This document shows positions 44,887-54,435 of a stretch of 64,000 nt of DNA, one piece after another; position 1 is the stretch's first letter; each line of letters begins with the position of its first letter. A program made the position numbers and the translations under genes. Under the pieces are notes generated by a model. The model saw only the letters and a program-made list of their open reading frames with translations, made no database searches and was not told the origin of the DNA. The DNA is taken from positions 1,178,001 to 1,242,000 of the forward strand of contig CAXXKP010000001.1 of NCBI GenBank assembly GCA_963663665.2, given 5' to 3'. The stretch comes from SABI01 sp963663665 (GTDB taxonomy: Bacteria > Spirochaetota > Spirochaetia > Sphaerochaetales > Sphaerochaetaceae).

Positions 44887-45597
44887 ATGGCAAAGATATT
44901 CGTAGTAGAAGATAACCAAGGGTTAAGTGAGGCAATCACCTCATACCTCTCTATAGAAGGGCATAATGTAATATTGTTTGAGAAAGTAGCAGGGGTTGTG
45001 GAAGCAGCACTCATGGCTGTTCCAGATCTTATTGTTTTAGATGTTATGCTCCCCGATGGTAATGGCTTTTCTATTGCAAGACAAATAAAAGAAAAACTAG
45101 ATATACCCATCATGTTTTTAACAGCACGCTCTAGTGAATCAGATCGTATCACAGGATTTGAACTTGGTGCAGATGATTATGTCGTAAAACCATTCTCAAT
45201 GAGAGAGCTTGTATTGAGAGTACGATCTCTCCTTTTAAGAACTCATAGTGCATCAAAAGAAGGAGTTGCAGAAGTTTTAAAATACACGCTTGAAGATGAA
45301 AAAGGCGTTCTTCATCAGCTCAGCCTAGACGAGGATTCCCATATTTGCATACAAGATGGGTTAGAGAAAAAACTCACAGCAACAGAGTGGAAGATTCTTG
45401 AATATTTATCATCCCATCATCATGTCCTCATCTCACGAGAACAAATTCTTGGACAGTGCCTCGATTACCTTGCTGATGGTTCACAGCGTAGTATAAACAC
45501 TCATATTAAGAATATGAGAGCTAAATTAGAGCAACTTAATTGGATAGAAACGGTGCGGGGCTTCGGATATCGATTTATAGGGAACATCGACGCATGA
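44887..45597 (+). CDS. OmpR/PhoB-family response regulator
   Basis: A 236-residue two-domain regulator. The receiver domain holds VVEDN, the phospho-acceptor Asp (about residue 51) in IVLDVMLPDGNG, Thr in FLTARSSES and Lys in VKPFSMREL. The winged-helix DNA-binding domain includes LTATEWKILEYLSSH and the terminal VRGFGYRF. I chose ATG 44887, with GGAAGGAAAAGAT upstream. A TATACT -10 at 44862-44867 rules out the earlier in-frame GTG at 44857. The kinase gene overlaps its stop (ATGA). Confidence 0.92.
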   Translation: MAKIFVVEDNQGLSEAITSYLSIEGHNVILFEKVAGVVEAALMAVPDLIVLDVMLPDGNGFSIARQIKEKLDIPIMFLTARSSESDRITGFELGADDYVVKPFSMRELVLRVRSLLLRTHSASKEGVAEVLKYTLEDEKGVLHQLSLDEDSHICIQDGLEKKLTATEWKILEYLSSHHHVLISREQILGQCLDYLADGSQRSINTHIKNMRAKLEQLNWIETVRGFGYRFIGNIDA

Positions 45598-46853
45598 CAA
45601 TAGTAAAGAAAACCTTTCTAGTATTCTTATTAGCATTTATCATTCAACTTACAGTTATTTCATCACTTGTCCTTGTAGGTTTCAATGTCTCTATTTCTCG
45701 GTGGAAAGATATGAGGGAGGCACAAGCTTATGAAACTGTTATTAGAATGTTGAATCTTGATGAATCTGGTAAAAATCAAGATTTTCCAGGCTCCATAATA
45801 ATATTTAACTCAAATATGGAAATCATCCACTCTAATCAACCAAGAATGGGTAATAAAGCACTTCATGACCCAGTTGTTCCAGTATATTTTAATGGAGCCA
45901 TCGTTGGATATTATTCGATAAGAGGATCAGATTTTGATGATGATTTAGCAAATAGAGCTCTTGTTATGACGATGAGTAGGATTCTCTTTATTGCTCTAGG
46001 GGTTTCTTTAGTTGTATCGATTCTTGCAGCTTTCTATTTTTCTAAGACGATTAGTCGGCCAGCAGATTTATTAGCTCTTCAACTTAAGAAGATGAGTAGC
46101 GGAAATATGGAAGATGCTATCATTCTTAAGGGTGATACTGAGTTAATGCAAATTGGAAAGGCAATTGAAGAGTTGAGAGGACGTCTCCTACATGAAAAAG
46201 ATTTGAGAGCTCAGTGGGGTCAAGATATTGCACATGATCTAAGAACTCCAGTTGCGTCCATTAGGGCACAGTTAGAGGGTATGAGTGATAATGTTCTTTC
46301 TCCTTCCAAAGTTAGATTTGAGGCAATGTTGAATGAATTGCTACGAATCGGGACTCTTATCAATGATTTTGAAACTCTCATGGTACTTGAGTCTCCTGAG
46401 ATACTTGTTCACACTCAAATAGTTTCACTTGAACGACTCGCAAATACATTTGCTGAACGATTTTCACATCTATTTTTAGAAAAGAATTTAACCTTTAAGC
46501 AAAATTTAGATATTAAAGAGATTGAATGTGATGAATCATTGGTGATGAGGGCTATCAGTAACCTTATATTGAATGCCTGTCATTATAGTGATGCGAATAG
46601 TATTATTACTTTAGCAAGTTTTAACCATCAAGAAGGTAAAGCAATTAGTGTTCACAACTGGGGACTTGTAATAACAGAAGAAGAAAAGGCCCGAATTTTT
46701 GACCGTCTTTACAGAGGGGAATTTGCAAGACAGACACCCGGTTCCGGACTAGGACTCACCATAGTATTCCAGATTGCTCAATTACATAAAGCAAAGATAT
46801 ATGTTGAGAGTAGCCAAGAACAGGGGACTTTGTTTACATTAATTTTCCCATAA
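45594..46853 (+). CDS. Sensor histidine kinase
   Basis: The membrane kinase partner of the preceding response regulator, 419 residues. Two transmembrane helices (about 8-30 and 120-145) flank a short periplasmic sensor of about 90 residues. A HAMP-like linker follows, then the dimerisation box with the phospho-accepting His (about 214) in DIAHDLRTPVASIRAQ. The ATPase domain has an N box (ISNLILNACHYS), a G1-like region and GSGLGLTIVFQIA. The signal is unknown. The stop is three bases from the stop of the convergent lipoprotein gene. Confidence 0.92.
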   Translation: MTIVKKTFLVFLLAFIIQLTVISSLVLVGFNVSISRWKDMREAQAYETVIRMLNLDESGKNQDFPGSIIIFNSNMEIIHSNQPRMGNKALHDPVVPVYFNGAIVGYYSIRGSDFDDDLANRALVMTMSRILFIALGVSLVVSILAAFYFSKTISRPADLLALQLKKMSSGNMEDAIILKGDTELMQIGKAIEELRGRLLHEKDLRAQWGQDIAHDLRTPVASIRAQLEGMSDNVLSPSKVRFEAMLNELLRIGTLINDFETLMVLESPEILVHTQIVSLERLANTFAERFSHLFLEKNLTFKQNLDIKEIECDESLVMRAISNLILNACHYSDANSIITLASFNHQEGKAISVHNWGLVITEEEKARIFDRLYRGEFARQTPGSGLGLTIVFQIAQLHKAKIYVESSQEQGTLFTLIFP

Positions 46854-46856
46854 TCC

Positions 46857-48899
46857 TTAATTATCATTAAGTCTCAATAGACTGAGACTTGATGATCCAA
46901 TGAGCGTCATCATATTTCCTTGTGGTGAGTACGAGAGCCTTGGGGTACTTAGAGTATCAACAATGAGAGAATCCGTTTCATAATCCAACGAGCTTCCAAT
47001 TGTAAGAGCTCTTATAAGAAGTTGGCTATCCATTTCTACTGTCCAACCGATCTCATATAAGGAGTCATATATAAGTTCTTTTATTTGATTACTTGTTGTT
47101 CCAACTTTTGCAACATATTCATACTCGAAACCAGTACCTAACATATACGTATATAATCCATTATCTGTGAGAACATGTGCTGTGTTTCCAATGTGTTTCA
47201 CATATTGTAGAGCTCCAACAGAAGAAGATACTCCACTGTTACCACCATATCCAATACTCGGGTTTCCTGTGCTTTTATATGTGATTGTGTAATGGTGAAA
47301 TGTATTGTTAGTTGGTGATGAAATGACTAATTTTGTATTATCATTTGATATATTTAGTATAGAGGCATCATCTATATAATAGTTTAGTTGCATCAATGAT
47401 ACATTTGAATAGAGGCTCAAAGGTTGCACACTATAATCGAAACTTCGCATTTTATTCGTGGCTCGGTCTACGAGATAAGCATAATCATGAGCTTTATCGA
47501 GAACAACATTTGAGATTGTGGTTGTCCAATCTGTCGTTGCCGGATCAAAGGAGCCAATTTTTGTTAAGGATCCATCATTCGTATCATATTTATATACAAC
47601 GACAATAGAAAGATCTTTTGCTGTTGTGATGACGATATCATCAGTACTATCAACTGCGATATCGCTTATTCCTTGGGTTGGGTATGGGTCACTAGCTACA
47701 CTAATTCCATTCCCGCTTGTTGTATAACTTTGTAAAACAATAAGTTCATCATTTAGGATATCGCATATTTGGAGTCCTTGTGAACTTGATATTACGATTC
47801 TTCCATCGCGTAAGAACTGGCTATCAGTTACTTGATTCAAATAATAAAGATTATTGTTTTTATCTGTATCAGAAGAGGTTATAGATGAGACTACATATGG
47901 AAGTGAGCCTTCTTGTTCTACAGTAGCCTTAAATGTTTTAGTAGAGGCCCCGATATTTCCAATGAGAGTTCCTTCTGCGATTGCATCGAGGCGATGTTCT
48001 CCTGTAAATGTAGAGAACTCAACATTCTCTCCTGTTGCTAAGAAGGCTCCATCTAGATACCATTTTACTTCATAGGTATGTGGTTCTTCATTTTCATCGT
48101 AAAATGAAGCCTGGATTTGAGTATTAGGTAAAACTATTTCACTTAAACCTGTTATCGTACCTTCAATCGTTTCCCCAAAGGTACTTCGAATTGTTATGCT
48201 AGTTGCCTCCGGTGTAGTCTTTTTAATTTCAAGGTTTATATTGGCTACGGTTTCTTTTTCATCAAGAATCCTAATAACATCTACTCCACCTGTAAGAAGA
48301 ACCTCCTCTGAATAGAGTGAGTAGTATATTTCATAGACGCCAGCATCTAGAGATGCTTCATATATAGCACTCGAACTAGACTCGAAAATTGTTACATCTT
48401 CACTTACATCAATCAAATTTTCAGATTGTTTTTTGATTCCTAATGATAACGTGATATCATTAAAAACTTCTTCTCCCCAATAGAGTGATATATTCACGGT
48501 GCCACTTCCTATGAGTGTGTCAATGATGATATCAACAGTATTGTCCTTAGTGGAGAGTTGAAATGTTGCCTCTCCCGTGGCTAAAGGTGTTCCTTGCTGA
48601 TTAATTGCGGTGACAAAGAGATTCCATGTCCCTATCACTAACCCATTGATTTCAACTTGGGAACTACTCGTAGTAATACTTAAGGTTTGTTCATTTGGTC
48701 CTATGCCCTCAAGAATGTAACCATAGATATCAAGACCTTCTCCTGAAGGGGAATACATGTCTCTTGTATCCGAACGACTTGAAACATCCTCGTTGAATCT
48801 TACTCGTAAATTTGCAGTGCTTTCCTCATTAGCACATCCAACAAAAATTGAACTACAAATGATCACAATAAGTAAAGTTATCCAATAGTACTTTTTCAT
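46857..48899 (-). CDS. Large putative lipoprotein
   Basis: A 680-residue lipoprotein of unknown function. The signal peptide ends in a lipobox IFVGC at about residue 22, the loose type seen in spirochaetes. The first 300 residues look like repeated beta-sandwich modules (for example GTVNISLYWGEEVFNDI and IRSTFGETIEGTITG). The last 350 resemble a beta-propeller (ISDIAVDSTDDIVITTAKD; NVVLDKAHDYAYLVDRA). I chose ATG 48899, with GGAGGTG close upstream; an in-frame ATG at 48911 adds four residues. It is divergent from the PTS IIA-like gene. Confidence 0.75.
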   Translation of the reverse strand: MKKYYWITLLIVIICSSIFVGCANEESTANLRVRFNEDVSSRSDTRDMYSPSGEGLDIYGYILEGIGPNEQTLSITTSSSQVEINGLVIGTWNLFVTAINQQGTPLATGEATFQLSTKDNTVDIIIDTLIGSGTVNISLYWGEEVFNDITLSLGIKKQSENLIDVSEDVTIFESSSSAIYEASLDAGVYEIYYSLYSEEVLLTGGVDVIRILDEKETVANINLEIKKTTPEATSITIRSTFGETIEGTITGLSEIVLPNTQIQASFYDENEEPHTYEVKWYLDGAFLATGENVEFSTFTGEHRLDAIAEGTLIGNIGASTKTFKATVEQEGSLPYVVSSITSSDTDKNNNLYYLNQVTDSQFLRDGRIVISSSQGLQICDILNDELIVLQSYTTSGNGISVASDPYPTQGISDIAVDSTDDIVITTAKDLSIVVVYKYDTNDGSLTKIGSFDPATTDWTTTISNVVLDKAHDYAYLVDRATNKMRSFDYSVQPLSLYSNVSLMQLNYYIDDASILNISNDNTKLVISSPTNNTFHHYTITYKSTGNPSIGYGGNSGVSSSVGALQYVKHIGNTAHVLTDNGLYTYMLGTGFEYEYVAKVGTTSNQIKELIYDSLYEIGWTVEMDSQLLIRALTIGSSLDYETDSLIVDTLSTPRLSYSPQGNMMTLIGSSSLSLLRLNDN

Positions 48900-48985
48900 A
48901 AGCACCTCCAATAATCATATCGATTCTCTCTTGTTATTGCTTCTTTATCTTGAAACAATAGGGTTATGATGGTATCAATAGTGAT

Positions 48986-49438
48986 ATGAAATTAAAGAAT
49001 ATTTTAAATCCCTCGGTAATCAGTACCAACTTGAAGAGTTCTGACAAAGAAGGGGTGATTAAAGAACTCCTTTCAATCCTCGTTTCTGCAAAATTAATTC
49101 CTTCTACACAACTTGAGCTTGTTTTTAACGATGTAATGGGTCGTGAAAGTAAAATGTCAACAGGAATTCAACATGGAGTAGCGATTCCTCATGCCAAGAC
49201 AAAAGTTGTGAAGAATCTCGTTGCCTGTATTGGAGTGAAAGAGAGTGGTGTCGACTTTGCTTCTCTTGATGGAGAGCCAAGTACAATATTCATTATGACT
49301 CTCTCACCAGTTGATAGGGTCGGACCCCATGTTCAATTTCTTGCAGATATAAGTATGGTTATTAAAGAAGAGAGTGCTAGAATAGCTATCTTGAATGCAA
49401 GAACGGCTCAGGATGTTCTCGACGTATTTGGAATATAG
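48986..49438 (+). CDS. PTS EIIA (fructose/PtsN-type) domain protein
   Basis: A 150-residue single EIIA domain of the mannitol/fructose/nitrogen class. The phospho-accepting histidine lies in HGVAIPHAKT, the family's signature. It may act as a sugar PTS component or as a PtsN-like regulator. No PTS permease is nearby. The neighbour eight bases downstream is a cation/proton antiporter, so regulation of ion transport by PTS phosphorylation is a plausible role (PtsN controls potassium transport in enterobacteria). The Shine-Dalgarno is weak. Confidence 0.85.
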   Translation: MKLKNILNPSVISTNLKSSDKEGVIKELLSILVSAKLIPSTQLELVFNDVMGRESKMSTGIQHGVAIPHAKTKVVKNLVACIGVKESGVDFASLDGEPSTIFIMTLSPVDRVGPHVQFLADISMVIKEESARIAILNARTAQDVLDVFGI

Positions 49439-49446
49439 GGGGGCAT

Positions 49447-51066
49447 ATGGCACACGAAATGATGCTATTAGCGTTACAAGTTGGACTAATTATCCTTTCT
49501 ACTAAATTAGTGGGATGGATATTTAGTCAGAAACTTAATCAACCAAAAGTTCTTGGCGAACTTGTAGCCGGCATGATAATTGGTCCATATGTGTTAGGAG
49601 CAATCCCAATTAGTCATCTAGGTCCTCTTTTTCCCTTGATGGAAGGTACTATTCCTGTATCCCCTGAGCTCTATGGAATAGCTACAATTGGATCAATATT
49701 TTTATTATTTAGTTCTGGTCTTGAAACAGATTTACCAACATTTATTCGTTTCTCTGGTAAGGCTACAGTTGTTGGCGTTGGTGGTGTTGTATTCTCCTTT
49801 TTGTTAGGAGCAGGTGTAACTGTCCTCCTACACAACGAAGTTCATTCGATGATGGATCCAGAGGCTCTCTTTTTAGGTACAATCTGTACAGCAACATCAA
49901 TTGGGATTACCGCAAGGATATTAGGAGAAACAAAGAAAATATCTACTCCAGAAGGTGTAACAATATTAGCAGCCGCTGTATTAGACGATGTTATTAGTAT
50001 TATCTTACTCAGTGTTGTTGTTGGTGTTGCAGCAGTCGAGATGGGGGGCGGTGTCATAGCTTGGTCTTCTATTGGATTTGTTGCTCTGAAAGCTGTTGGG
50101 TTCTGGGCTGTTTGTATGCTAGTTGGTATTTTTAGTGCACCATATTTAACAAAAGGGATGAAGAGACTTGAGTCATTATCTCTAATCGCAGAACTTTCTT
50201 TTGGAGTTGCTCTTTTATTAGCAGGATTTTCTGAGATGGCTGGACTTGCTATGATTATTGGTGCCTATATTGCTGGCCTTAGTTTTAGTCAAACAGATGT
50301 TTCTCAAGAAATCACAGAAAGAATAAAAGCTGTAGGAGATTATTTCATCCCTGTTTTCTTTGCTGTAATGGGTATGATGGTTAATTTTGCTGCTCTTAAG
50401 AGTGTTATTTTCTTTGGTATCCTGTTTTCTCTAATAGCCTTCCTCGGAAAGTTATTAGGTTGTGGAATTCCTGCCTTAGCTATCGGATTTAATATGAAAG
50501 GTGCTTTTAGAATAGGCGCAGGAATGCTTCCTCGAGGAGAGGTCACCCTCATCGTCGCGGGTATTGGTCTTGCTAGTGGTGCAATCGGGGCTGATTTATT
50601 TGGAGTCGCTGTTATGACGATGCTCTTGGCTTCAATTGCTGCTCCTCCTCTTTTAATTGCAGCTTTTAAAGGTGGCTCGGGATACAGAAAAGAGCTTGCT
50701 GAAGTTACAGATAATGACAGCGTCACAATAGAGATTGAATTACCTTCTTTTAGAGCTGCAGATTTTGTAAGAAAATCTCTCTCTGATGCATTCCACCAGG
50801 AAGGTTTTTTTATCAGAAGTGTTGAAGGTAGTCGTAGATCATGGCAAATCAGAAAAGATGAAATGGCTTTTATGATGAGTGTTCACGATTCCATACTTGA
50901 AATAACTGGGAAAAAAAATCAAGAAGCTTTTGTTAGACTCATGATGGTTGAGACAATGGTTGATTTTAAAGAGTTTGCCGAAAGTCTAAAAAGTATGGAT
51001 CAAAGTGATATGTTGGGAGCTGGATTGCTGATGAGTGTTTTTGCTGATAATACTAAGAAAGCATAG
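49447..51066 (+). CDS. Cation/proton antiporter (CPA2, Kef/NapA-like)
   Basis: A 539-residue inner-membrane antiporter with about 12-13 helices (residues 1-400) and a cytoplasmic C-terminal domain of about 140 residues. Family features are LGELVAGMIIGPYVLG, the ion-binding area TATSIGITARILGE followed by AAVLDDVISIILL (Asp in the unwound helix), and GAGMLPRGEVTLIVAGIG. The C-terminal domain lacks an obvious TrkA-N/RCK signature. The start follows GGGGGG close to ATG. Pairing with the EIIA gene suggests control by phosphorylation state. Confidence 0.88.
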   Translation: MAHEMMLLALQVGLIILSTKLVGWIFSQKLNQPKVLGELVAGMIIGPYVLGAIPISHLGPLFPLMEGTIPVSPELYGIATIGSIFLLFSSGLETDLPTFIRFSGKATVVGVGGVVFSFLLGAGVTVLLHNEVHSMMDPEALFLGTICTATSIGITARILGETKKISTPEGVTILAAAVLDDVISIILLSVVVGVAAVEMGGGVIAWSSIGFVALKAVGFWAVCMLVGIFSAPYLTKGMKRLESLSLIAELSFGVALLLAGFSEMAGLAMIIGAYIAGLSFSQTDVSQEITERIKAVGDYFIPVFFAVMGMMVNFAALKSVIFFGILFSLIAFLGKLLGCGIPALAIGFNMKGAFRIGAGMLPRGEVTLIVAGIGLASGAIGADLFGVAVMTMLLASIAAPPLLIAAFKGGSGYRKELAEVTDNDSVTIEIELPSFRAADFVRKSLSDAFHQEGFFIRSVEGSRRSWQIRKDEMAFMMSVHDSILEITGKKNQEAFVRLMMVETMVDFKEFAESLKSMDQSDMLGAGLLMSVFADNTKKA

Positions 51067-51541
51067 CTCATTCTACCTATCTTCATTTCTATTATATACT
51101 AAATTCCCTATTGTTCGTATTGCTGAGTACTTAAAATATAACATAATTACCTCTTGCGAATTTTAACCATACCTCAACATTTAATAAAACTCTGTTTCGC
51201 AATTTCCTAAAATGAGGGTTCCTTTACAGTTGAGGGAAATTCTTTAAGACGTTTTTATCTTTGCTTATACTTTTATTTCAAGTTTGTTGTACTGATTAAA
51301 ATGATAGAAAGTCTGAATTTTATATAACGATTTCAGAATTTTTGAACAAGTGATTTAAAATCTGAGAGTTTTCGTCGAGGTGTAATATTGGTCCATTATC
51401 CAACAGTTTGGAAAACAAAATTGGTTATTATTTGTATTTTGTAACTATTTACATAGAGTAAATGTGTGCCTCATCTATCCTGAGTGCTGAAAAATACAAT
51501 TAGATTTTCCAATAAATCACCAGAATATTACTAGACTTTAT
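51067..51541. other. Intergenic stretch without a recognisable gene
   Basis: About 475 AT-rich bases between the antiporter and the gldA promoter box. All six frames are broken by frequent stops, and I recognise no remnant, RNA gene or strong hairpin. Confidence 0.5.
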
Positions 51542-51582
51542 ACGGATGTTTACAAGTAGGCACCAAATTTAGCGCCTATACT
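51537..51582 (+). promoter_or_regulatory. gldA promoter with shared activator box and palindrome
   Basis: A 20-bp box (TTTATACGGATGTTTACAAG, 51537-51556) ends 21 bases before a TATACT -10 (51577-51582). The same box at the same spacing precedes the glycerol importer operon. The canonical -35 position reads AAGTAG, so the promoter looks activator-dependent. Between box and -10 lies an imperfect palindrome (51557-51578) with arms TAGGC and GCCTA, 18 of 22 positions symmetrical, which could bind a second regulator. The gldA ATG follows at 51611 after AAAAGGAG. Confidence 0.65.
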
Positions 51583-51610
51583 ATATACATTCTAAAAGGA
51601 GATACAAATT

Positions 51611-52714
51611 ATGAGAAAAGCTTTTATTTCACCGACTAAATATGTTCAAAGTGAGGGGGCACTCAATGATTTGGGCGTCTATGTAGGTCTTTTTGGCAAG
51701 TCAGCTTTATTGATTGCGCATAAGGATGATGCAGCTCGTGTAAAGACACAGCTGGACTATACCGCCACACAGAATGGGATAACTTTTGTAGCTTCCGATT
51801 TCGGTGGTGAGTGTTCCAGACAGGAAATTTCCCGACTTACAGAAGTTGCTGCACAGGCTAATTGTGATGTAGTTATTGGACTCGGTGGTGGTAAGGCTAT
51901 TGATACTGCAAAATGTGTTGCGAACAGCGTTAAACCTGTAATAATCTGCCCAACTATTGCTGCTACGGATGCACCAACAAGTTCTTCTGCAGTGCTTTAT
52001 ACTCCAGATGGAGCTTTTGATGATTATGCATATTTTGTTAGCAATCCAAATGTAATTCTTGTTGATACTGCTGTAATTGCTACAGCTCCTGCTCGTTTTC
52101 TTGTTTCAGGCATGGGTGATGCACTTTCAACTTATTTTGAAGCACGTTCTTGTCAAAGAGCATTTGCTCGTGTAAACGCAAGTGGTCACGATAGACCTGC
52201 TGCAACAGGAACTATGACAGCGATGGCTTTAGCTAAACTTTGTTACCAAACATTATTAGAAGATGGTTTGAAAGCAAAGATTTCATGTGAAAGCAAAGCT
52301 GTTACACCAGCATTAGAAAATATTATTGAAACCAATATTCTTCTTTCAGGGTTAGGGTTTGAAAGTGGAGGCCTCGCGGCTGCCCATGCAATTCACAATG
52401 GTCTCACTGTTTTAGAAGAGACACATCATTTCTTTCATGGAGAAAAAGTTGCTTTTGGTACAATTGTTCATCTTGTTCTTGAGAATGCATGTATGGAAGA
52501 AATACAAACCGTCGTCAACTTCTGCAAATCCGTTGGACTACCTACCTGTCTTAAAGACCTTGGTGTATTAGAAGTGACAAAAGAAAAAATTATGGCAGTT
52601 GCTACGACTTCAACCGCTGATGGTGAAAGTATATACAATATGCCGTTCCCTGTATCTGTTGATTCAGTATATGCAGCAATTCTTGCGGCAGATAAACTTG
52701 GGAGTGTCTTATGA
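51611..52714 (+). CDS. gldA: Glycerol dehydrogenase
   Basis: Oxidises glycerol to dihydroxyacetone with NAD+; zinc-dependent, cytoplasmic. The 367-residue length matches GldA. The NAD loop is VIGLGGGKAIDTAK. Zinc ligands are Asp in VSGMGDALSTYFEA, His in GGLAAAHAIHNGL and His in HHFFHGEKVAFG. The start follows AAAAGGAGATACAAATT. The stop overlaps the dhaK ATG by four bases. With dhaK and dhaL it forms the oxidative dihydroxyacetone route, fed by the ABC importer encoded downstream. Confidence 0.95.
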   Translation: MRKAFISPTKYVQSEGALNDLGVYVGLFGKSALLIAHKDDAARVKTQLDYTATQNGITFVASDFGGECSRQEISRLTEVAAQANCDVVIGLGGGKAIDTAKCVANSVKPVIICPTIAATDAPTSSSAVLYTPDGAFDDYAYFVSNPNVILVDTAVIATAPARFLVSGMGDALSTYFEARSCQRAFARVNASGHDRPAATGTMTAMALAKLCYQTLLEDGLKAKISCESKAVTPALENIIETNILLSGLGFESGGLAAAHAIHNGLTVLEETHHFFHGEKVAFGTIVHLVLENACMEEIQTVVNFCKSVGLPTCLKDLGVLEVTKEKIMAVATTSTADGESIYNMPFPVSVDSVYAAILAADKLGSVL

Positions 52715-53706
52715 AAAAAATAATGAACAAAGCCGAGGATTTGGTAATAGAAATGTGCGAGGGTATAGAGAAGGCATATCCAGATACACTTGTATTTACT
52801 CCTAAGTACAAGATCATGCAACGCAAAAACTTGAACAATGACAAGGTAAGCCTTATAAGTGGTGGAGGAAGTGGTCACGAACCTGCTCATGCAGGCTTTG
52901 TTGGAAACGGAATGCTTGACGCTGCTGTTTGTGGCGACGTGTTTGCTTCTCCTTCAACTATTCAAGTATACAACGCCATAAATGATACTAAGTCCTCTAA
53001 GGGAACTCTTCTGATTGTTAAGAATTATTCAGGCGATTGCATGAATTTTGATGCAGCAGCAGAAATGGCTGAAGATGATGGTGATGTACAAGTAGAGCGA
53101 GTATATGTTAATGACGATGTTGCGGTGAAAGATAGCCTCTACACTGTGGGACGTCGCGGGGTTGCAGGTACTATTTTTGTCCATAAGATTGCTGGAGCAG
53201 CAGCAGAGACCGGGCTTGATTTACCAGGAGTAAAAGCAGTAGCCGAAAAAGTAATTGCAAATGTTCGTTCTATGGGCTTTGCATTAACTTCTTGTACTGT
53301 TCCAGCTAAAGGAACTCCGACCTTTACACTTGGAGAAGATGAAATGGAATTCGGTGTAGGTATTCACGGGGAGCCAGGAACTGTACGCGAGAAAATCGTT
53401 GGAGCAGATCAGCTTGCAGCGAAACTTCTGGATAAAATTTTAGGAGATATTCCTTTTGCCACAGGGGATGAAGTTGCTGTCATGGTAAATGGCTTCGGGG
53501 CTAGTCCTCTACAGGAACTCTTTGTGCTGAATAATTCAGTTGCGAAAATTCTTGCAGAAAAGGGTATAAAAATATATCGCACTTTTGTAGGGAATTATAT
53601 GACAGCTATCGACATGGTCGGAGCTTCACTTACCTTGTTAAGACTGGATGCTGAATTGAAAGGTTTTATTGATGCACCAGCTGATACTCCAGCACTTCAT
53701 GTGTAA
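52711..53706 (+). CDS. dhaK: Dihydroxyacetone kinase, substrate-binding subunit DhaK
   Basis: Binds dihydroxyacetone covalently and presents it for phosphorylation. It has 331 residues. The region ISGGGSGHEPAHAGFVGNGM carries the acid/base His, and VYVNDDVAVKDS and YTVGRRGVAGT follow. The substrate-binding His (about 219) is in GVGIHGEPGTV. As a free subunit rather than the long single-chain kinase, it must work with DhaL. The PTS-type donor DhaM is not encoded in the window. It is translationally coupled to gldA. Confidence 0.94.
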   Translation: MKKIMNKAEDLVIEMCEGIEKAYPDTLVFTPKYKIMQRKNLNNDKVSLISGGGSGHEPAHAGFVGNGMLDAAVCGDVFASPSTIQVYNAINDTKSSKGTLLIVKNYSGDCMNFDAAAEMAEDDGDVQVERVYVNDDVAVKDSLYTVGRRGVAGTIFVHKIAGAAAETGLDLPGVKAVAEKVIANVRSMGFALTSCTVPAKGTPTFTLGEDEMEFGVGIHGEPGTVREKIVGADQLAAKLLDKILGDIPFATGDEVAVMVNGFGASPLQELFVLNNSVAKILAEKGIKIYRTFVGNYMTAIDMVGASLTLLRLDAELKGFIDAPADTPALHV

Positions 53707-53728
53707 CAAAGGACATAAGGGAGAAAAT

Positions 53729-54358
53729 ATGGAAACTATTAAAACTACAGACATGATCCGGATTGTTGGTGTAATGGGAGAAGTTATTATTGAAAATGAA
53801 ATACCATTCTGTGAGTTAGATTCTGCAGCAGGTGACGGAGATTTCGGTATGTCAGTTGCGAAAGGATTTAAGGTGTTAAAAGCTGAATGGAATGATCTTA
53901 ATGTCACAGATATCGGGAAATTTCTGAGATCCTGTGGAATGATAATCACAGAACATTGTGGGGGTGCTTCGGGACCTATCTGGGGATCAGCATTTATGAG
54001 TGCAGCGAGATATTCCTCTGGGAAAACTGAACTTACTTTACAGGAATTCTCTGAGCTTATGCAGAGTGCAGTCGACGGTATTCAGAAACGGGGAGGTGCA
54101 GAACTAGGAGACAAGACTTTGCTTGATGCATTGATTCCTACAACAGAGTCTCTTAAGCAGAGTGCTGTTTCTGGCCATTCTTTCAAAGAAGCCTTTAAGA
54201 GGGGAGCTCTCGCAGCAGTTGAAGGAGCTGAAAAGACAAAAGAGTATGTTGCAAGTAAAGGTCGTGCTAGTTATGTCGGAGATCGAAGTATAAGTTATCC
54301 TGATGCTGGTGCTATGGCGCTAGGAATTATTTTTACTGTAATTGCTGAAAAGTACTAA
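53729..54358 (+). CDS. dhaL: Dihydroxyacetone kinase, nucleotide-binding subunit DhaL
   Basis: Carries ADP or ATP and transfers phosphate to dihydroxyacetone on DhaK. It has 209 residues from ATG 53729 (AAGGGAG upstream); a longer frame from 53669 lies inside dhaK. The magnesium-binding aspartates are in ELDSAAGDGDFGMSVAKG. Phe replaces the His common in the GDGDHG motif. The conserved GGASGPIWGSAFMSAA, GAELGDKTLLDAL and SYPDAGAMALG are also present. Whether it uses PEP via DhaM encoded elsewhere or ATP directly is open. Confidence 0.92.
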   Translation: METIKTTDMIRIVGVMGEVIIENEIPFCELDSAAGDGDFGMSVAKGFKVLKAEWNDLNVTDIGKFLRSCGMIITEHCGGASGPIWGSAFMSAARYSSGKTELTLQEFSELMQSAVDGIQKRGGAELGDKTLLDALIPTTESLKQSAVSGHSFKEAFKRGALAAVEGAEKTKEYVASKGRASYVGDRSISYPDAGAMALGIIFTVIAEKY

Positions 54359-54435
54359 TTCTCAAAGATAAGTCTACTAATCGAAAATAGTGCTGTCAGA
54401 ATTCTGAATAAATAAGAGGTTTTGGAGGTAAGTGG

